A DNA stretch of 64,000 nt from positions 198,501 through 262,500 of the forward strand of contig NZ_JAUCBS010000013.1 of assembly GCF_034676705.1 (NCBI RefSeq), in the 5' to 3' direction. This document shows, piece by piece, positions 43,011-51,131 of this stretch. The translations under genes were made by a program, and so were the position numbers. A model generated the notes under the pieces. That model was not told the origin of the DNA, did not search any database, and saw only the letters and a list, made by a program, of their open reading frames with translations. The number at the start of each line of letters is the position of its first letter. Position 1 is the first letter of the stretch. The stretch is from Gemmobacter sp. Its GTDB lineage: Bacteria > Pseudomonadota > Alphaproteobacteria > Rhodobacterales > Rhodobacteraceae.

Positions 43011-44516
43011 TTACTGGATGCGCTGCCCGTTGGCGAGGATCTGGCCCTCGGGCGTCATCTCGATCTTCGAGGTCAGCGTATCGGGGCCTTCGCCGGGGCG
43101 GGTGAACAGCGCCATCATCATGCGGATGCCCATGACCTGATCTTCGGGCACCAGACCCAGCGCGACCAGATTGTCCAGCAGGCCGTTGCCGCCGGTCAGC
43201 TTCAGGTCGGCCACGCCGGCGGGGCGGGGCATGCCGGGGAAGGTTTCCATATCGGCATTGTCAAAGGTGAAGGCGCCGGTCCCGGTCAGTTCCGCGCCGG
43301 CCAGCCGCGCATGCAGCTTGTTCACCGTCAGCGCCTCGACCTGGCCCATGCTGGCTTCGGGATCCTGCGCGGCCTGGCTGGTCAGATCCTGGAACAGCGT
43401 TGCCTTGCCGGTCGCGTCGATTTCCACCGTGGCGGGGTCGCGGGGCAGGCGGGCCTGCGGGTCGATCATGGCCCAGACGCCTTCGGGCAGGGTCAGGTCC
43501 GCCAGTTTCAGCAGCAGGCCAAAGTCCGACGGGGTGTCGGATTTGGTCATCGGCATGGTCAGGCCCAGACGGTATTCGCTGGCCGTCACGCGGAAGTCGG
43601 GAAACGGCACGCTGTCGCCCGAGGCGGTGACATCCAGCCCCGTTGCTCCGGCGGAATAGCGCAGGCCGGCCGGATCCAGCCCGAAATCCACCTGCGCGCC
43701 GGTGGCCGATCCGGCGGCGGCGGTGGACTTGCCGCCATCGACCATGTCAAAGGCAAAGGTCATCGGCCCGATGGTATAGCCGCCATTGCCACGCAGGCCG
43801 GCGTTCAGCATGGCGGGCAGTTCCACCCCCGGCGCCATCACGGCCGGCAGCGCGCCGGCGAAGCTGCCTTTCAGATCCTGCCCGCGCATCGCCATTTTCA
43901 TCGTGCCGCCGGTCTCGGGGTTGGTGGCGTTTACATCCACCTCCATCGAGGCGGCGCCGAAATCCGATGTGGTCGCGGTGGTGTCGCCCCTGGTCAGGGC
44001 GGTGCTGGTGGTCAGGCCGCGCAGGGTGGCGGCCATGGTCATCGGCACTTCCTTGCCATCGACCTTGGGGGCGACCTGCGAAATGGTCACGCTGGTCGCG
44101 GTCGCACCCACCTTCGGCGCCTCGGGCGTGCCCGAGACGATGGCAACATAGCCTTGCTGATCCACCCGCACGGCCATGTCCACCGGCTCGGCATCCGGTT
44201 CCGACACCTTCATCGTCAGGTCGATGCCGGGCGACATCGTCACCTCGACCGTGCCGTCGCCCCGGTCGCGCAGCACGATCCGGGCCACCGGCGCGCGCAG
44301 TTCGGCGGTGGGACTGGTGTTGGCGACCAGCACGTTGTCCAGCACCAGCCGGTCGCCTTCGCGCCGGGGGGCATCGGCGGTCAGGCTGTAGCCCATCGAG
44401 GTGGTCAGATCCTGCCACATCGTCCACACCTGTTCGGGGGTCATCTGGGCATGGGCGGGCAGGGCGCCGATCAGAAGGGCGGCCCCGGCGAACCGGGTCT
44501 GGCGAAGCAGCGACAT
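43011..44516 (-). CDS. DUF2125 family secreted protein
   Basis: 501 residues with a signal peptide (ALLIGALPAHA, cleavage near residue 24), so periplasmic or outer-membrane associated. Long beta-rich repeats rather like AsmA-type or lipid-transfer proteins, with many GxxTxVxx strands; the family is DUF2125, restricted mostly to alphaproteobacteria, and has no known function. ATG at 44516 is seven bases after AAAGG. It is divergent from the SDR gene. Confidence 0.8.
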   Translation of the reverse strand: MSLLRQTRFAGAALLIGALPAHAQMTPEQVWTMWQDLTTSMGYSLTADAPRREGDRLVLDNVLVANTSPTAELRAPVARIVLRDRGDGTVEVTMSPGIDLTMKVSEPDAEPVDMAVRVDQQGYVAIVSGTPEAPKVGATATSVTISQVAPKVDGKEVPMTMAATLRGLTTSTALTRGDTTATTSDFGAASMEVDVNATNPETGGTMKMAMRGQDLKGSFAGALPAVMAPGVELPAMLNAGLRGNGGYTIGPMTFAFDMVDGGKSTAAAGSATGAQVDFGLDPAGLRYSAGATGLDVTASGDSVPFPDFRVTASEYRLGLTMPMTKSDTPSDFGLLLKLADLTLPEGVWAMIDPQARLPRDPATVEIDATGKATLFQDLTSQAAQDPEASMGQVEALTVNKLHARLAGAELTGTGAFTFDNADMETFPGMPRPAGVADLKLTGGNGLLDNLVALGLVPEDQVMGIRMMMALFTRPGEGPDTLTSKIEMTPEGQILANGQRIQ

Positions 44517-44648
44517 CTCAAGACCTTTCGGTGAAACGGGTTTATCCAAGCATCCCAGCCGGCGCAGGGCCGGTCAAGCGGGTTGCAGGTCACATCGGCG
44601 GAACCTAACCTGCGGGCCGGCATGGCACAGGGCAGGAGGGCGCAGGCA

Positions 44649-45404
44649 ATGGCGGATCTGACGGACAGGCTGGTGGCGATCACCGGGGCGGCACGCGGCA
44701 TCGGCGCCGCGGCGGCGCGCGAATTTGCGGCGGCAGGCGCCCGCGTGGCGCTGATTTCCCGCGATGAAGGGCGGCTGGCAACGCTGGCCGAGGAACTGGG
44801 CCGCTGCGCCATGGCGCTTCCCTGCGACGTGTCCGATGCGGCGGCGCTGAAAGCCGCGCTGGCCGAGGCCGAGGAGGCGATGGGCCCGCTGGAGGTGCTG
44901 GTGAACAACGCGGGCGTCATCGACCCGATCGCCCGCATTGCCGATGCCGACCCGGCCGATTTTGCCCGCGCGGTGGCGGTGAACCTGAACGGCGTGTTCA
45001 ATGGCATGCATGCGGCGCTGCCCGGCATGATCGCGCGCGGGCGCGGCACCATCCTGACCATCGGATCCGGTGCCGCGCACAACCCGCAAGAGGGTTGGGC
45101 CGCCTATTGTTCCTCCAAGGCCGGCGCCTGGATGCTGACCCGCTCCGCGCATCTGGAGGCGGGGCCGGCCGGCGTGCGGGTGATTTCCCTGTCGCCCGGC
45201 ACGGTGGCGACCGACATGCAGGCGGCGATCCGCGACAGCGGCGTCAACCCGGTCAGCCAGCTGGACTGGTCGGTGCATATTCCGCCGGACTGGCCGGCGC
45301 GCACGCTGGTCTGGATGTGCGGGCCGGGGGGCGATGCGTTCCTTGGGCAAGAGGTGTCCTTGCGGGACGAGGCGGTGCGCCGTGCCGTGGGGGTGATCCA
45401 GTGA
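44649..45404 (+). CDS. Short-chain dehydrogenase/reductase (classical SDR)
   Basis: 251 residues. NAD(P)-binding TGAARGIGAAAAREF (residues 12-26), NNAGVIDP, and the catalytic Ser-Tyr-Lys in GSGAAHNPQEGWAAYCSSKAG. The NAD(P) preference is not clear; an arginine after the glycine motif hints at NADPH. AGGAGG lies nine bases before the ATG at 44649. Translationally coupled to the crotonase-like gene (GTGA overlap), suggesting one acyl or aldehyde conversion shared by both. Confidence 0.92.
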   Translation: MADLTDRLVAITGAARGIGAAAAREFAAAGARVALISRDEGRLATLAEELGRCAMALPCDVSDAAALKAALAEAEEAMGPLEVLVNNAGVIDPIARIADADPADFARAVAVNLNGVFNGMHAALPGMIARGRGTILTIGSGAAHNPQEGWAAYCSSKAGAWMLTRSAHLEAGPAGVRVISLSPGTVATDMQAAIRDSGVNPVSQLDWSVHIPPDWPARTLVWMCGPGGDAFLGQEVSLRDEAVRRAVGVIQ

Positions 45405-46018
45405 TCCGGCTGGAGGTAGAGGGCGGCTTGTGGACCGCCGCGATCGACCGCCCTGACAAGGCCAATTCCGTGACGCCCGACATGCTGGCCGAGTTGCGCG
45501 ACATCGCGCGTCGCGCCACGGCCGAGGGCGCGGCGGTGCTGGTGCTGACCGGCACGGGCAAGGTGTTTTCCGCCGGGGCCGATCTGGATGCGGCGCGGGC
45601 AGGGCTTGCGACTTCGGGCCTGTGGGAGGAGCTTTCGGGCGCCATCGCCGCCTTTCCGGGCCTGTCGGTGGCGGCACTGAACGGCACGCTGGCGGGTGGA
45701 TCCATGGGGATGGCGCTGGCCTGCGACCTGCGGCTGGGCGTGCCGGGGATGAAGATATTCTACCCGGTGATGAAGCTGGGCTATCTGCCGCAGCCGTCCG
45801 ACCCCGGCCGGCTGGCCGCGCTGGTCGGTCCGGCGCGGGCCAAGATGATCCTGATGGGCGGCGCCAGGATCGAGGCGGACGAGGCGCTGGCCTGGGGTCT
45901 GCTGGACCGTATCGTCGCCCCCGAGGCGCTGATGGAGACGGTAAAGGCGCTGGCCGCCGATGTGCTGGCGGCCAGACCGGGCCATGCGGCGGCGATCAAG
46001 CGGATGATCCCGGGCTGA
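45401..46018 (+). CDS. Crotonase-superfamily protein lacking both catalytic glutamates
   Basis: A 205-residue enoyl-CoA hydratase/isomerase-fold protein, about 50 residues shorter than usual, missing the C-terminal helices. The oxyanion loops FSAGADL and GTLAGGSMGMALACDL are present. Aligned to mitochondrial enoyl-CoA hydratase (GGGCELAMMCD, QPEILLG), the two catalytic Glu positions are Gly and Val, so hydratase activity is unlikely; another crotonase chemistry or a binding role is possible. GTG start inside the SDR stop codon. Confidence 0.8.
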   Translation: MIRLEVEGGLWTAAIDRPDKANSVTPDMLAELRDIARRATAEGAAVLVLTGTGKVFSAGADLDAARAGLATSGLWEELSGAIAAFPGLSVAALNGTLAGGSMGMALACDLRLGVPGMKIFYPVMKLGYLPQPSDPGRLAALVGPARAKMILMGGARIEADEALAWGLLDRIVAPEALMETVKALAADVLAARPGHAAAIKRMIPG

Positions 46019-46078
46019 AACCGGTTGCCTTGTGGGCTGTGCAGGACTAAGACGCAGCCGTTTGTCCTGACCCCGCCG

Positions 46079-46136
46079 GCAGGACCGGGGGTTTTGCACC
46101 CCCGGACCCCCGCAGGATATTTGTGGACAGATGAAT
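46079..46136 (+). repeat. Intergenic hairpin element, copy 5 (upstream of pyrF)
   Basis: CCGGGGG/CCCCCGG (46085-46105, 7-base loop) then the second CCCCCG block and GGATATTTGTGGACAGATGAATGG. It follows the crotonase-like gene and precedes pyrF on the same strand. Its loop and tail closely match copy 1. Confidence 0.75.
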
Positions 46137-46163
46137 GGCACAAGCGGGCGCGGGAGATTTGGA

Positions 46164-46880
46164 ATGGCGGATGAACGGCTGATCGTGGCGCTGGATGTGC
46201 CGAATGCGCTGGCGGGGCTGGAACTGGCCCAGCGCATCGGCGATGCGGCGGCGTTCTACAAGATCGGGTTGGGCATGCTGACGGGCGGCGGCCTGGCACT
46301 GGCCAACGAGTTGAAGCAGGAACATGGCAAGCGGGTGTTCCTGGACATGAAGCTGTTCGACATTGGCGCGACGGTCGAGGCGGCGGTGCGCGGGCTGGCG
46401 CAATATGATCTGGATTTCCTGACCGTGCATGGCGATCCGCAGGTGGTGCGGGCGGCGATGGAGGGCAAGCGCGGCAAGGACATGAAGATCCTGGCGGTGA
46501 CCGTGCTGACCTCGCTGGATCGGGCCGATCTGGATGCCAACATGATCCGGGCCGGCGATCTGCGCGAGATCACGCTGGAACGCGCGGCCCGCGCGCTGGA
46601 GGCCGGGGCGGATGGCGTGATCACCAGCCCGCAAGAGGCGGCGGGGATCCGCGCCTTGCCGCAGGCGGTGGGACGATTGATCGTGACGCCGGGCGTGCGC
46701 CCGGCGGGGGCGGATGCGGGCGATCAGAAGCGCATCGCGACGCCTGCGCAGGCGGTGGCGGATGGGGCCGACCATATCGTGGTCGGCCGTCCGGTCTGGC
46801 GGGCCACCGACCCGCGGGCCGCCGCGCTGGCGATCAACGCCGAACTGGCCAGCCCGCAGGCGCAGCGGCCGAACAGCTGA
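46164..46880 (+). CDS. pyrF: Orotidine 5'-phosphate decarboxylase
   Basis: Last step of UMP synthesis. A 238-residue TIM barrel with the catalytic DMKLFDIGATVEAAV motif (Lys-Asp tetrad) near residue 60 and PGVRPAGADAGDQKR and HIVVGRPVWRATDP phosphate-binding segments. I take ATG 46164 (preceded by GGGAG) as start rather than an ATG at 46131. It converges head-on with the NAD-binding protein gene with no gap. Confidence 0.96.
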   Translation: MADERLIVALDVPNALAGLELAQRIGDAAAFYKIGLGMLTGGGLALANELKQEHGKRVFLDMKLFDIGATVEAAVRGLAQYDLDFLTVHGDPQVVRAAMEGKRGKDMKILAVTVLTSLDRADLDANMIRAGDLREITLERAARALEAGADGVITSPQEAAGIRALPQAVGRLIVTPGVRPAGADAGDQKRIATPAQAVADGADHIVVGRPVWRATDPRAAALAINAELASPQAQRPNS

Positions 46881-47507
46881 TCAGTAGCCGATGGTGAATT
46901 GCTGGCCCTTGTGGGCCGGCGCTTCCAGTTCGTCCAGCACGGCGACGGCGTAATCCTCGGCGCTGATGCGGCTGTTGCCTTCGGCGTCGATCACAAGGTG
47001 GTCGGTGCCCAGCCGGAAGGTTCCGGTGCGGTCGCCCGGTGCGATCAGGCCGGCGGGCGAGAAGAACGTCCAGTCGATGCTGCTGGCCTTCAGCATGTCG
47101 CGGACATCGCGAAAGCCGGTGGCCTCGGCCCGGTAAAGGTCGGGCAGGGTGTCGAGGACGGCCGAGCCGTCGGGCAGTTTCAGCGACCCGGCGCCGCCCA
47201 CCACGAACAGCCGCAGTCCGGTGTCGCGGGCCAGCGCCAGCAGCGCATGGCCGAACTGGTGCGATTCCGCGATGGCATCGCCGGTGGAGCGTGGCGAGGT
47301 GGCAGAGACGATCACATCGGCGCCCCGGGCCAGATCGGCGATGCCGGCCGGATTGGCCAGATCGGCCTGCACCGGGGTCACGCCGGGGCCGGTGGCGATT
47401 TTCGCGGGGGTGCGGGCGGCGGCGATCACCTCGTGCCCGCGTGACAGGGCTTCGGTCAGGATGCGGCTGCCGACCATGCCGCTGGCGCCGATCAGGAAGA
47501 TGCGCAT
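46881..47507 (-). CDS. NAD(P)-binding Rossmann protein (atypical SDR, NmrA/YwnB-like)
   Basis: 208 residues. MRIFLIGASGMVGSRIL at the N-terminus is a G-x-x-G-x-x-G NAD(P) motif of the extended/atypical SDR group; there is no classical Tyr-x3-Lys. Similar proteins act as NAD(P)H-dependent quinone or flavin reductases or redox sensors; the substrate is unknown. Divergent from an HxlR regulator across a perfect inverted repeat, a layout typical of HxlR-controlled oxidoreductases responding to electrophiles. GGAGA precedes the ATG. Confidence 0.82.
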   Translation of the reverse strand: MRIFLIGASGMVGSRILTEALSRGHEVIAAARTPAKIATGPGVTPVQADLANPAGIADLARGADVIVSATSPRSTGDAIAESHQFGHALLALARDTGLRLFVVGGAGSLKLPDGSAVLDTLPDLYRAEATGFRDVRDMLKASSIDWTFFSPAGLIAPGDRTGTFRLGTDHLVIDAEGNSRISAEDYAVAVLDELEAPAHKGQQFTIGY

Positions 47508-47526
47508 TGTTCTCTCCGGTCTTTTT

Positions 47527-47545
47527 TGGTTACGATTGGTAACCA
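47527..47545. promoter_or_regulatory. Likely HxlR operator
   Basis: TGGTTAC-GATTG-GTAACCA is a perfect 7-bp inverted repeat in the divergent intergenic region between the NAD-binding gene and the HxlR gene. A half-site GGTTAC recurs at 47593. A symmetric site here fits repression of both genes by a dimeric HxlR protein. Confidence 0.6.
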
Positions 47546-47613
47546 TATAGACAACCAGAACCGCAGGCGGAATGCGCACGCCCGCGTCTGATGGTTACAC
47601 CGGGGGAACCGCC

Positions 47614-47982
47614 ATGCCGCACCGTGACCAGATCAACCATGCCTGCCCGATCCGCGATGTGCTGGACCGTATCGGCGATGCCTGGTCGTTGCTGGTCATG
47701 CTGGAACTGGGGCAGGGGCCGTGCCGGTTCAACGCGCTGCGGCGTGTGGTCGGCGGGATTTCGCAGCGCATGCTGGCGGTGACCCTGCGGCAGCTGGAAC
47801 GCGACGGGCTGGTCAGCCGCACGGTGCTGCCGCTGTCGCCGCCGCAGGTGGAATATGCGCTGACCGATCTGGGAAGCAGCCTGCTGGACAAGGTCGAGGC
47901 GCTGCGCGCCTGGGCCGAGGCGAGCCAGCCGCAGGTGCGCGCGGCGCGGGCTGCCTTTGATGCGCGGGCCGAAGCCGCCTGA
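47614..47982 (+). CDS. HxlR-family transcriptional regulator
   Basis: A 122-residue winged-helix protein of the HxlR group. ACPIRDVLDRIGDAWSLLVMLELGQGPCRFNALRRVVGGISQRMLAVTLRQLERDGLVSR is the DNA-binding core; the Cys in HACPIRD is the cysteine that HxlR/QorR-type regulators use as a redox or electrophile switch. I prefer ATG 47614 (GGGGGA six bases upstream) to ATG 47572, which would add 14 residues. Probably represses itself and the divergent oxidoreductase. Confidence 0.9.
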   Translation: MPHRDQINHACPIRDVLDRIGDAWSLLVMLELGQGPCRFNALRRVVGGISQRMLAVTLRQLERDGLVSRTVLPLSPPQVEYALTDLGSSLLDKVEALRAWAEASQPQVRAARAAFDARAEAA

Positions 47983-48747
47983 TCAGCGGCAGCTGTTCAG
48001 CGCATAGACCGTTTCGGCATCCTGTTTCAGCAGATAGCCCTGCCCCGCATCGGTCTGCACGCCGCACCACAGCCGGCCCTGTTCATCCTCGGAACAGAAG
48101 GTGATGGCCATGCAGGCCCCCGCCTCGGCCCGGCCGATCACGCTGGACCCGCTGGTGGTGCCCTGATCGCGCAGGTTCATCCGGGTCAGCAGCTGCAACT
48201 GGCCGCCATCTGGGGGGCCAAGATCGGCCTGGTCGGCGCATGTCCCCGCGCGCCCGGCATAGGCCAGGCAGTCGCCGGCCGGCATGGCGGCAAGGGGGGC
48301 GTCTGCCTCGGCCTCGCCATCGGGATCGGGATCGGCGGGGTCGACGGGGGCCGCATCCTCGCCCGTCAGCAGGCCGGTCATGGGATCGGTGATGCCCATG
48401 GGGCCGGATTTGTGTTCCAGCCGCAGCACGGCGCCGCTGCGCAGCTTGCCGGTGAACACCCCGTCGCGGTCGCGCGACACGTTGCCGACCAGATCGACGC
48501 CATCGAGGGTGGAATAGAACACCACCACCGCGCCTTCCTCGTTCATGGCATAGCCGGTGATCTTGCCCACGTCGGGGCCGCAGTCGGCCTCTCCTCGGTC
48601 GACGAAGAAGATGCCGTCATCCACCGCCTCGGGCAGGAACGACACCTCGCAGCCGCCGGATTCCGCGATCAGCGACCAGACGCCGGTTTCGGCCTGCGCC
48701 AGCGTCGCAGGCAGGGCGGCAAGCAGGGCAAGGACAGGCAGGCGCAT
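47983..48747 (-). CDS. Secreted protein with SH3-like C-terminal region
   Basis: 254 residues with a signal peptide (ALLAALPATLAQA). The N-terminal part (ETGVWSLIAESGGCEVSFLPEAVDDGIFFVDRGEADCGPDVGKITGYAMNEEGAVVVFYS) has the pattern of a small lipocalin-like or AprI/Inh-type protease inhibitor domain with two cysteines. A Pro/Asp-rich linker (about 125-155) leads to a C-terminal SH3-like domain (TRMNLRDQGTTSGSSVIGRAEAGACMAITFCSEDE) with further cysteines. The inhibitor assignment is inference only; I do not recognise the gene. Stop codon adjoins the HxlR stop. Confidence 0.6.
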   Translation of the reverse strand: MRLPVLALLAALPATLAQAETGVWSLIAESGGCEVSFLPEAVDDGIFFVDRGEADCGPDVGKITGYAMNEEGAVVVFYSTLDGVDLVGNVSRDRDGVFTGKLRSGAVLRLEHKSGPMGITDPMTGLLTGEDAAPVDPADPDPDGEAEADAPLAAMPAGDCLAYAGRAGTCADQADLGPPDGGQLQLLTRMNLRDQGTTSGSSVIGRAEAGACMAITFCSEDEQGRLWCGVQTDAGQGYLLKQDAETVYALNSCR

Positions 48748-48816
48748 GAAATCCCCCGGAATTGGATCGGGCGAAGTCTTGCGGGTCTGGCGCACTGCGG
48801 TCAAGCGGCTGGGTGG

Positions 48817-49083
48817 TCAGTTGTCGTTGATGTCACCACGGATGATCTTCACATGCCCGGCACGGCGGCCCAGCAGGCGGCGCATCGCGGCCCAGGCGAC
48901 CAGCGACAGCGCGGCAAAGATCACCAGCGCCAGCGGCAGGCTGCCGGGCACCCCCAGCGCCACCAGCCCGCCGGTCAGCAGCGCGCCGATGGCGAAGCCC
49001 AGAAAGACATAGCCGGGCGCCACCAGTTCCAGCACCCCCAGCGCCATGGCCGCCGCGACCCAGACCCACCATGTCGCCCACAT
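48817..49083 (-). CDS. Short NfeD-family membrane protein
   Basis: 88 residues with three hydrophobic segments (about 4-26, 29-50, 52-72) and a charged tail. It belongs to the short NfeD (NfeD1b-like) group, with the VLELVAPGYVFLGFAIGALLTGGLVAL block; the C-terminal OB-fold common in longer NfeD proteins is missing. It lies one base after the SPFH gene and is very likely its membrane partner. Confidence 0.82.
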   Translation of the reverse strand: MWATWWVWVAAAMALGVLELVAPGYVFLGFAIGALLTGGLVALGVPGSLPLALVIFAALSLVAWAAMRRLLGRRAGHVKIIRGDINDN

Positions 49084-49084
49084 C

Positions 49085-49963
49085 CTAGCGCCCCCGCAGC
49101 AGCTTGAACGCATCGCCAAAGGCGGCAACGGCATCGGCGGGCAGGATGATGGTCTGCTTGCCGTTGCCCTTGGCCACCGCGGCCAGCGCCTCGACCTGTT
49201 TCAGCGCCACCTGATATTGCGCCGCCTCGATTCCGTTGGCCTTGATCGCCTCGGCGACCACGCCGGTGGCGTAGGCTTCGGCATCGGCCTGAATGCGGCG
49301 GGCCTCTGCCACCTGCCTGGCGGCGTAAAGTTCGGCATCGGCGGCCAGTTCGACGGCGCGCTTCTTGCCCTCGGCCTCGGTCACCTGGGCGCGGCGGGCG
49401 CGTTCGGCGTTCAGTTGTTGCAGCATGGCCGACCGCGTCGCCTCGTCCAGGTTCACGTCCAGAATCTCGGCCCGCGTCACCTCGATGCCCCAGTCATCCA
49501 CCACGTTCGCCAGCGAATCCTTGATCCGGGCAATGACCCGGCTGCGGTTGGATTGCACCTCGTCCAGTTCCATCGTGCCAAGTTCGGCCCGCACGATCCC
49601 GGCGACGGTGGCGGCAATGGCGCCATCCACGTCACGAATGCGATAGACGGTCTTTTCGGGTTCGATGATGCGGTAGAACACGCTGGTTTCCACCTGCACC
49701 AGCACGTTGTCGGCGGTAATCGCATCTTGCCGGCTGGTGGGCAGCTGGCGTTCCAGAATGGAAATCTTGTGCGCCACGCTGTCGAAGAACGGGATGATCA
49801 GGTTCAGCCCGGGCCCCAGCACGGCCTGCAACCGGCCAAACCGTTCTACCACGTATTTCTCGGATTGCGGCACCACCCGCACGGCCAGAAAGACCGTGAC
49901 GATCAGCAGGGCCGCAATTGCCAGATAGACTACATTCGCGCCAAGGAAGCCTTCGAAATCCAT
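49085..49963 (-). CDS. SPFH/band-7 family membrane protein (QmcA/stomatin-like)
   Basis: 292 residues. N-terminal membrane anchor (about 8-29), SPFH domain (35-185, RVVPQSEKYVVERFGRLQAVLGPGLNLIIPFFDSV) and a coiled coil with alanine-rich heptads. The family forms large cage-like rings in the inner membrane and organises proteases and lipids; QmcA is the closest E. coli type. ATG at 49963 has GGAGGA five bases upstream. Operon partner of the NfeD gene. Confidence 0.9.
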   Translation of the reverse strand: MDFEGFLGANVVYLAIAALLIVTVFLAVRVVPQSEKYVVERFGRLQAVLGPGLNLIIPFFDSVAHKISILERQLPTSRQDAITADNVLVQVETSVFYRIIEPEKTVYRIRDVDGAIAATVAGIVRAELGTMELDEVQSNRSRVIARIKDSLANVVDDWGIEVTRAEILDVNLDEATRSAMLQQLNAERARRAQVTEAEGKKRAVELAADAELYAARQVAEARRIQADAEAYATGVVAEAIKANGIEAAQYQVALKQVEALAAVAKGNGKQTIILPADAVAAFGDAFKLLRGR

Positions 49964-50020
49964 ACCGTCCTCCACATCCAATAACCGCATGGTGACAGCA
50001 GCCGGCGCAGATGCAAGGGG

Positions 50021-50479
50021 TCAGCTGGCCTGCGGGTTCAGCCGGATCAACCCGATGGTCAACGAGGTCGCAACGGTGACCCAGGCCAGATAGGGCAGCA
50101 GCAGCGCGCCGGCCAGCCGGTCCAGCCGCCAGAATGCCACCACCATCGCGGCAATCACCAGCCACAGCAGCGCAACGATGACCAGCCCGGCCCACATGCG
50201 ATGGGCGCCAAAGAACACCGGCGTCCACAAGGTGTTCAACGCGATCTGCAAGGCCCAGAGCGCCAGCGCATAGTGCGCGCCCGGCATCGGCGCCACCCGG
50301 GCCGCGGCGGCTGCCATCAGCACGTAAAGCGTGGTCCAGACAATGGGAAAGGCGATTGGCGGCGGCGTGAACCAAGGCTTGGTCAGCCCTGCATACCAGT
50401 CGCCGGGCGGGAACAGCGTTCCGGTGGCGGCAGCGGCGCCGGTAGCGGCCAGAAAGATCAGGAACAGCGGAAAATCCAT
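50021..50479 (-). CDS. tspO: TspO/MBR family protein
   Basis: A 152-residue, five-helix membrane protein binding porphyrins and cholesterol-like ligands. The PPGDWYAGLTKPWFTPPPIAFPIVWTTLYVLMA block, with the conserved W-y-x-x-L-x-K-P-x-F-x-P-P motif, and the C-terminal YLAWVTVATSLTIGLIRLN are typical. In Rhodobacter sphaeroides TspO tunes photosynthesis gene expression through porphyrin efflux; whether this organism is phototrophic cannot be told from the window. Confidence 0.93.
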   Translation of the reverse strand: MDFPLFLIFLAATGAAAATGTLFPPGDWYAGLTKPWFTPPPIAFPIVWTTLYVLMAAAAARVAPMPGAHYALALWALQIALNTLWTPVFFGAHRMWAGLVIVALLWLVIAAMVVAFWRLDRLAGALLLPYLAWVTVATSLTIGLIRLNPQAS

Positions 50480-50531
50480 GGCTCACTCCCCGTTTGGACC
50501 ATTGCCGATACGCATCAACGCGGGCGGGGGA

Positions 50532-51128
50532 TCAGCGGTGCCGCCGCAGATACACATAAAATGCCCCCGCGCCGCCGTGTTTCAGATGCGCCTCGGCCAG
50601 TTGCAGCACCACCGGCCCCAGCGGCGGCAGGCGCAGCCAGTGCGGCACCTGGTGGCGCAGCGCCCCGGTGCGGGTAGGGATCGGCCCGCCCGTGTCGCGG
50701 TCCTTGCCCTTGCCGGTGATCACCAGCACCAGCCGCATCCCAGCCGAATGGGCGTTGAGGATGAAGCGGATCAGTTCCGGGTGGGCCTCGGCCAGGGTCA
50801 GGCCATGCAGATCCAGCCGTGCCTCGGGCAGGATCTTGCCGCGCCGCATCGCCTTGTGGGTGCCGGCATCCATCCGCAGGGGGCTGGCCTCCAGCTGCTG
50901 GGCGATGGTCGGGGTCACGTCATGGCGGGCGGGCAGGTGGGCCGCGCGCGATCCGATGCGAAAGTCGGGCAGGCCCCCCGGCGGCTTGGCGGGCTTTGGC
51001 AGGGGCTTGGGTTGCGCCGCCTCGGCCTCGGGCCGTTTGGGCCGGGCAGGGTGCATGGCGCGCGCAGTGCGCGCGACCAGTTCCCAGACCTCGGTTTCCT
51101 CCGGCCTCAGATTGCGGCGGCGGGCCAT
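50532..51128 (-). CDS. Smr-domain protein
   Basis: 198 residues. A basic proline-rich N-terminal half (EAEAAQPKPLPKPAKPPGG) precedes a C-terminal Smr domain (about 95-195) with LDLHG and the conserved TGKGKD segment. Smr domains bind or nick nucleic acid; stand-alone Smr proteins are poorly understood. Lies directly after mltA and in the series tim44-mltA-smr, a recurrent arrangement in Rhodobacterales. Confidence 0.9.
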   Translation of the reverse strand: MARRRNLRPEETEVWELVARTARAMHPARPKRPEAEAAQPKPLPKPAKPPGGLPDFRIGSRAAHLPARHDVTPTIAQQLEASPLRMDAGTHKAMRRGKILPEARLDLHGLTLAEAHPELIRFILNAHSAGMRLVLVITGKGKDRDTGGPIPTRTGALRHQVPHWLRLPPLGPVVLQLAEAHLKHGGAGAFYVYLRRHR

Positions 51129-51131
51129 GGG

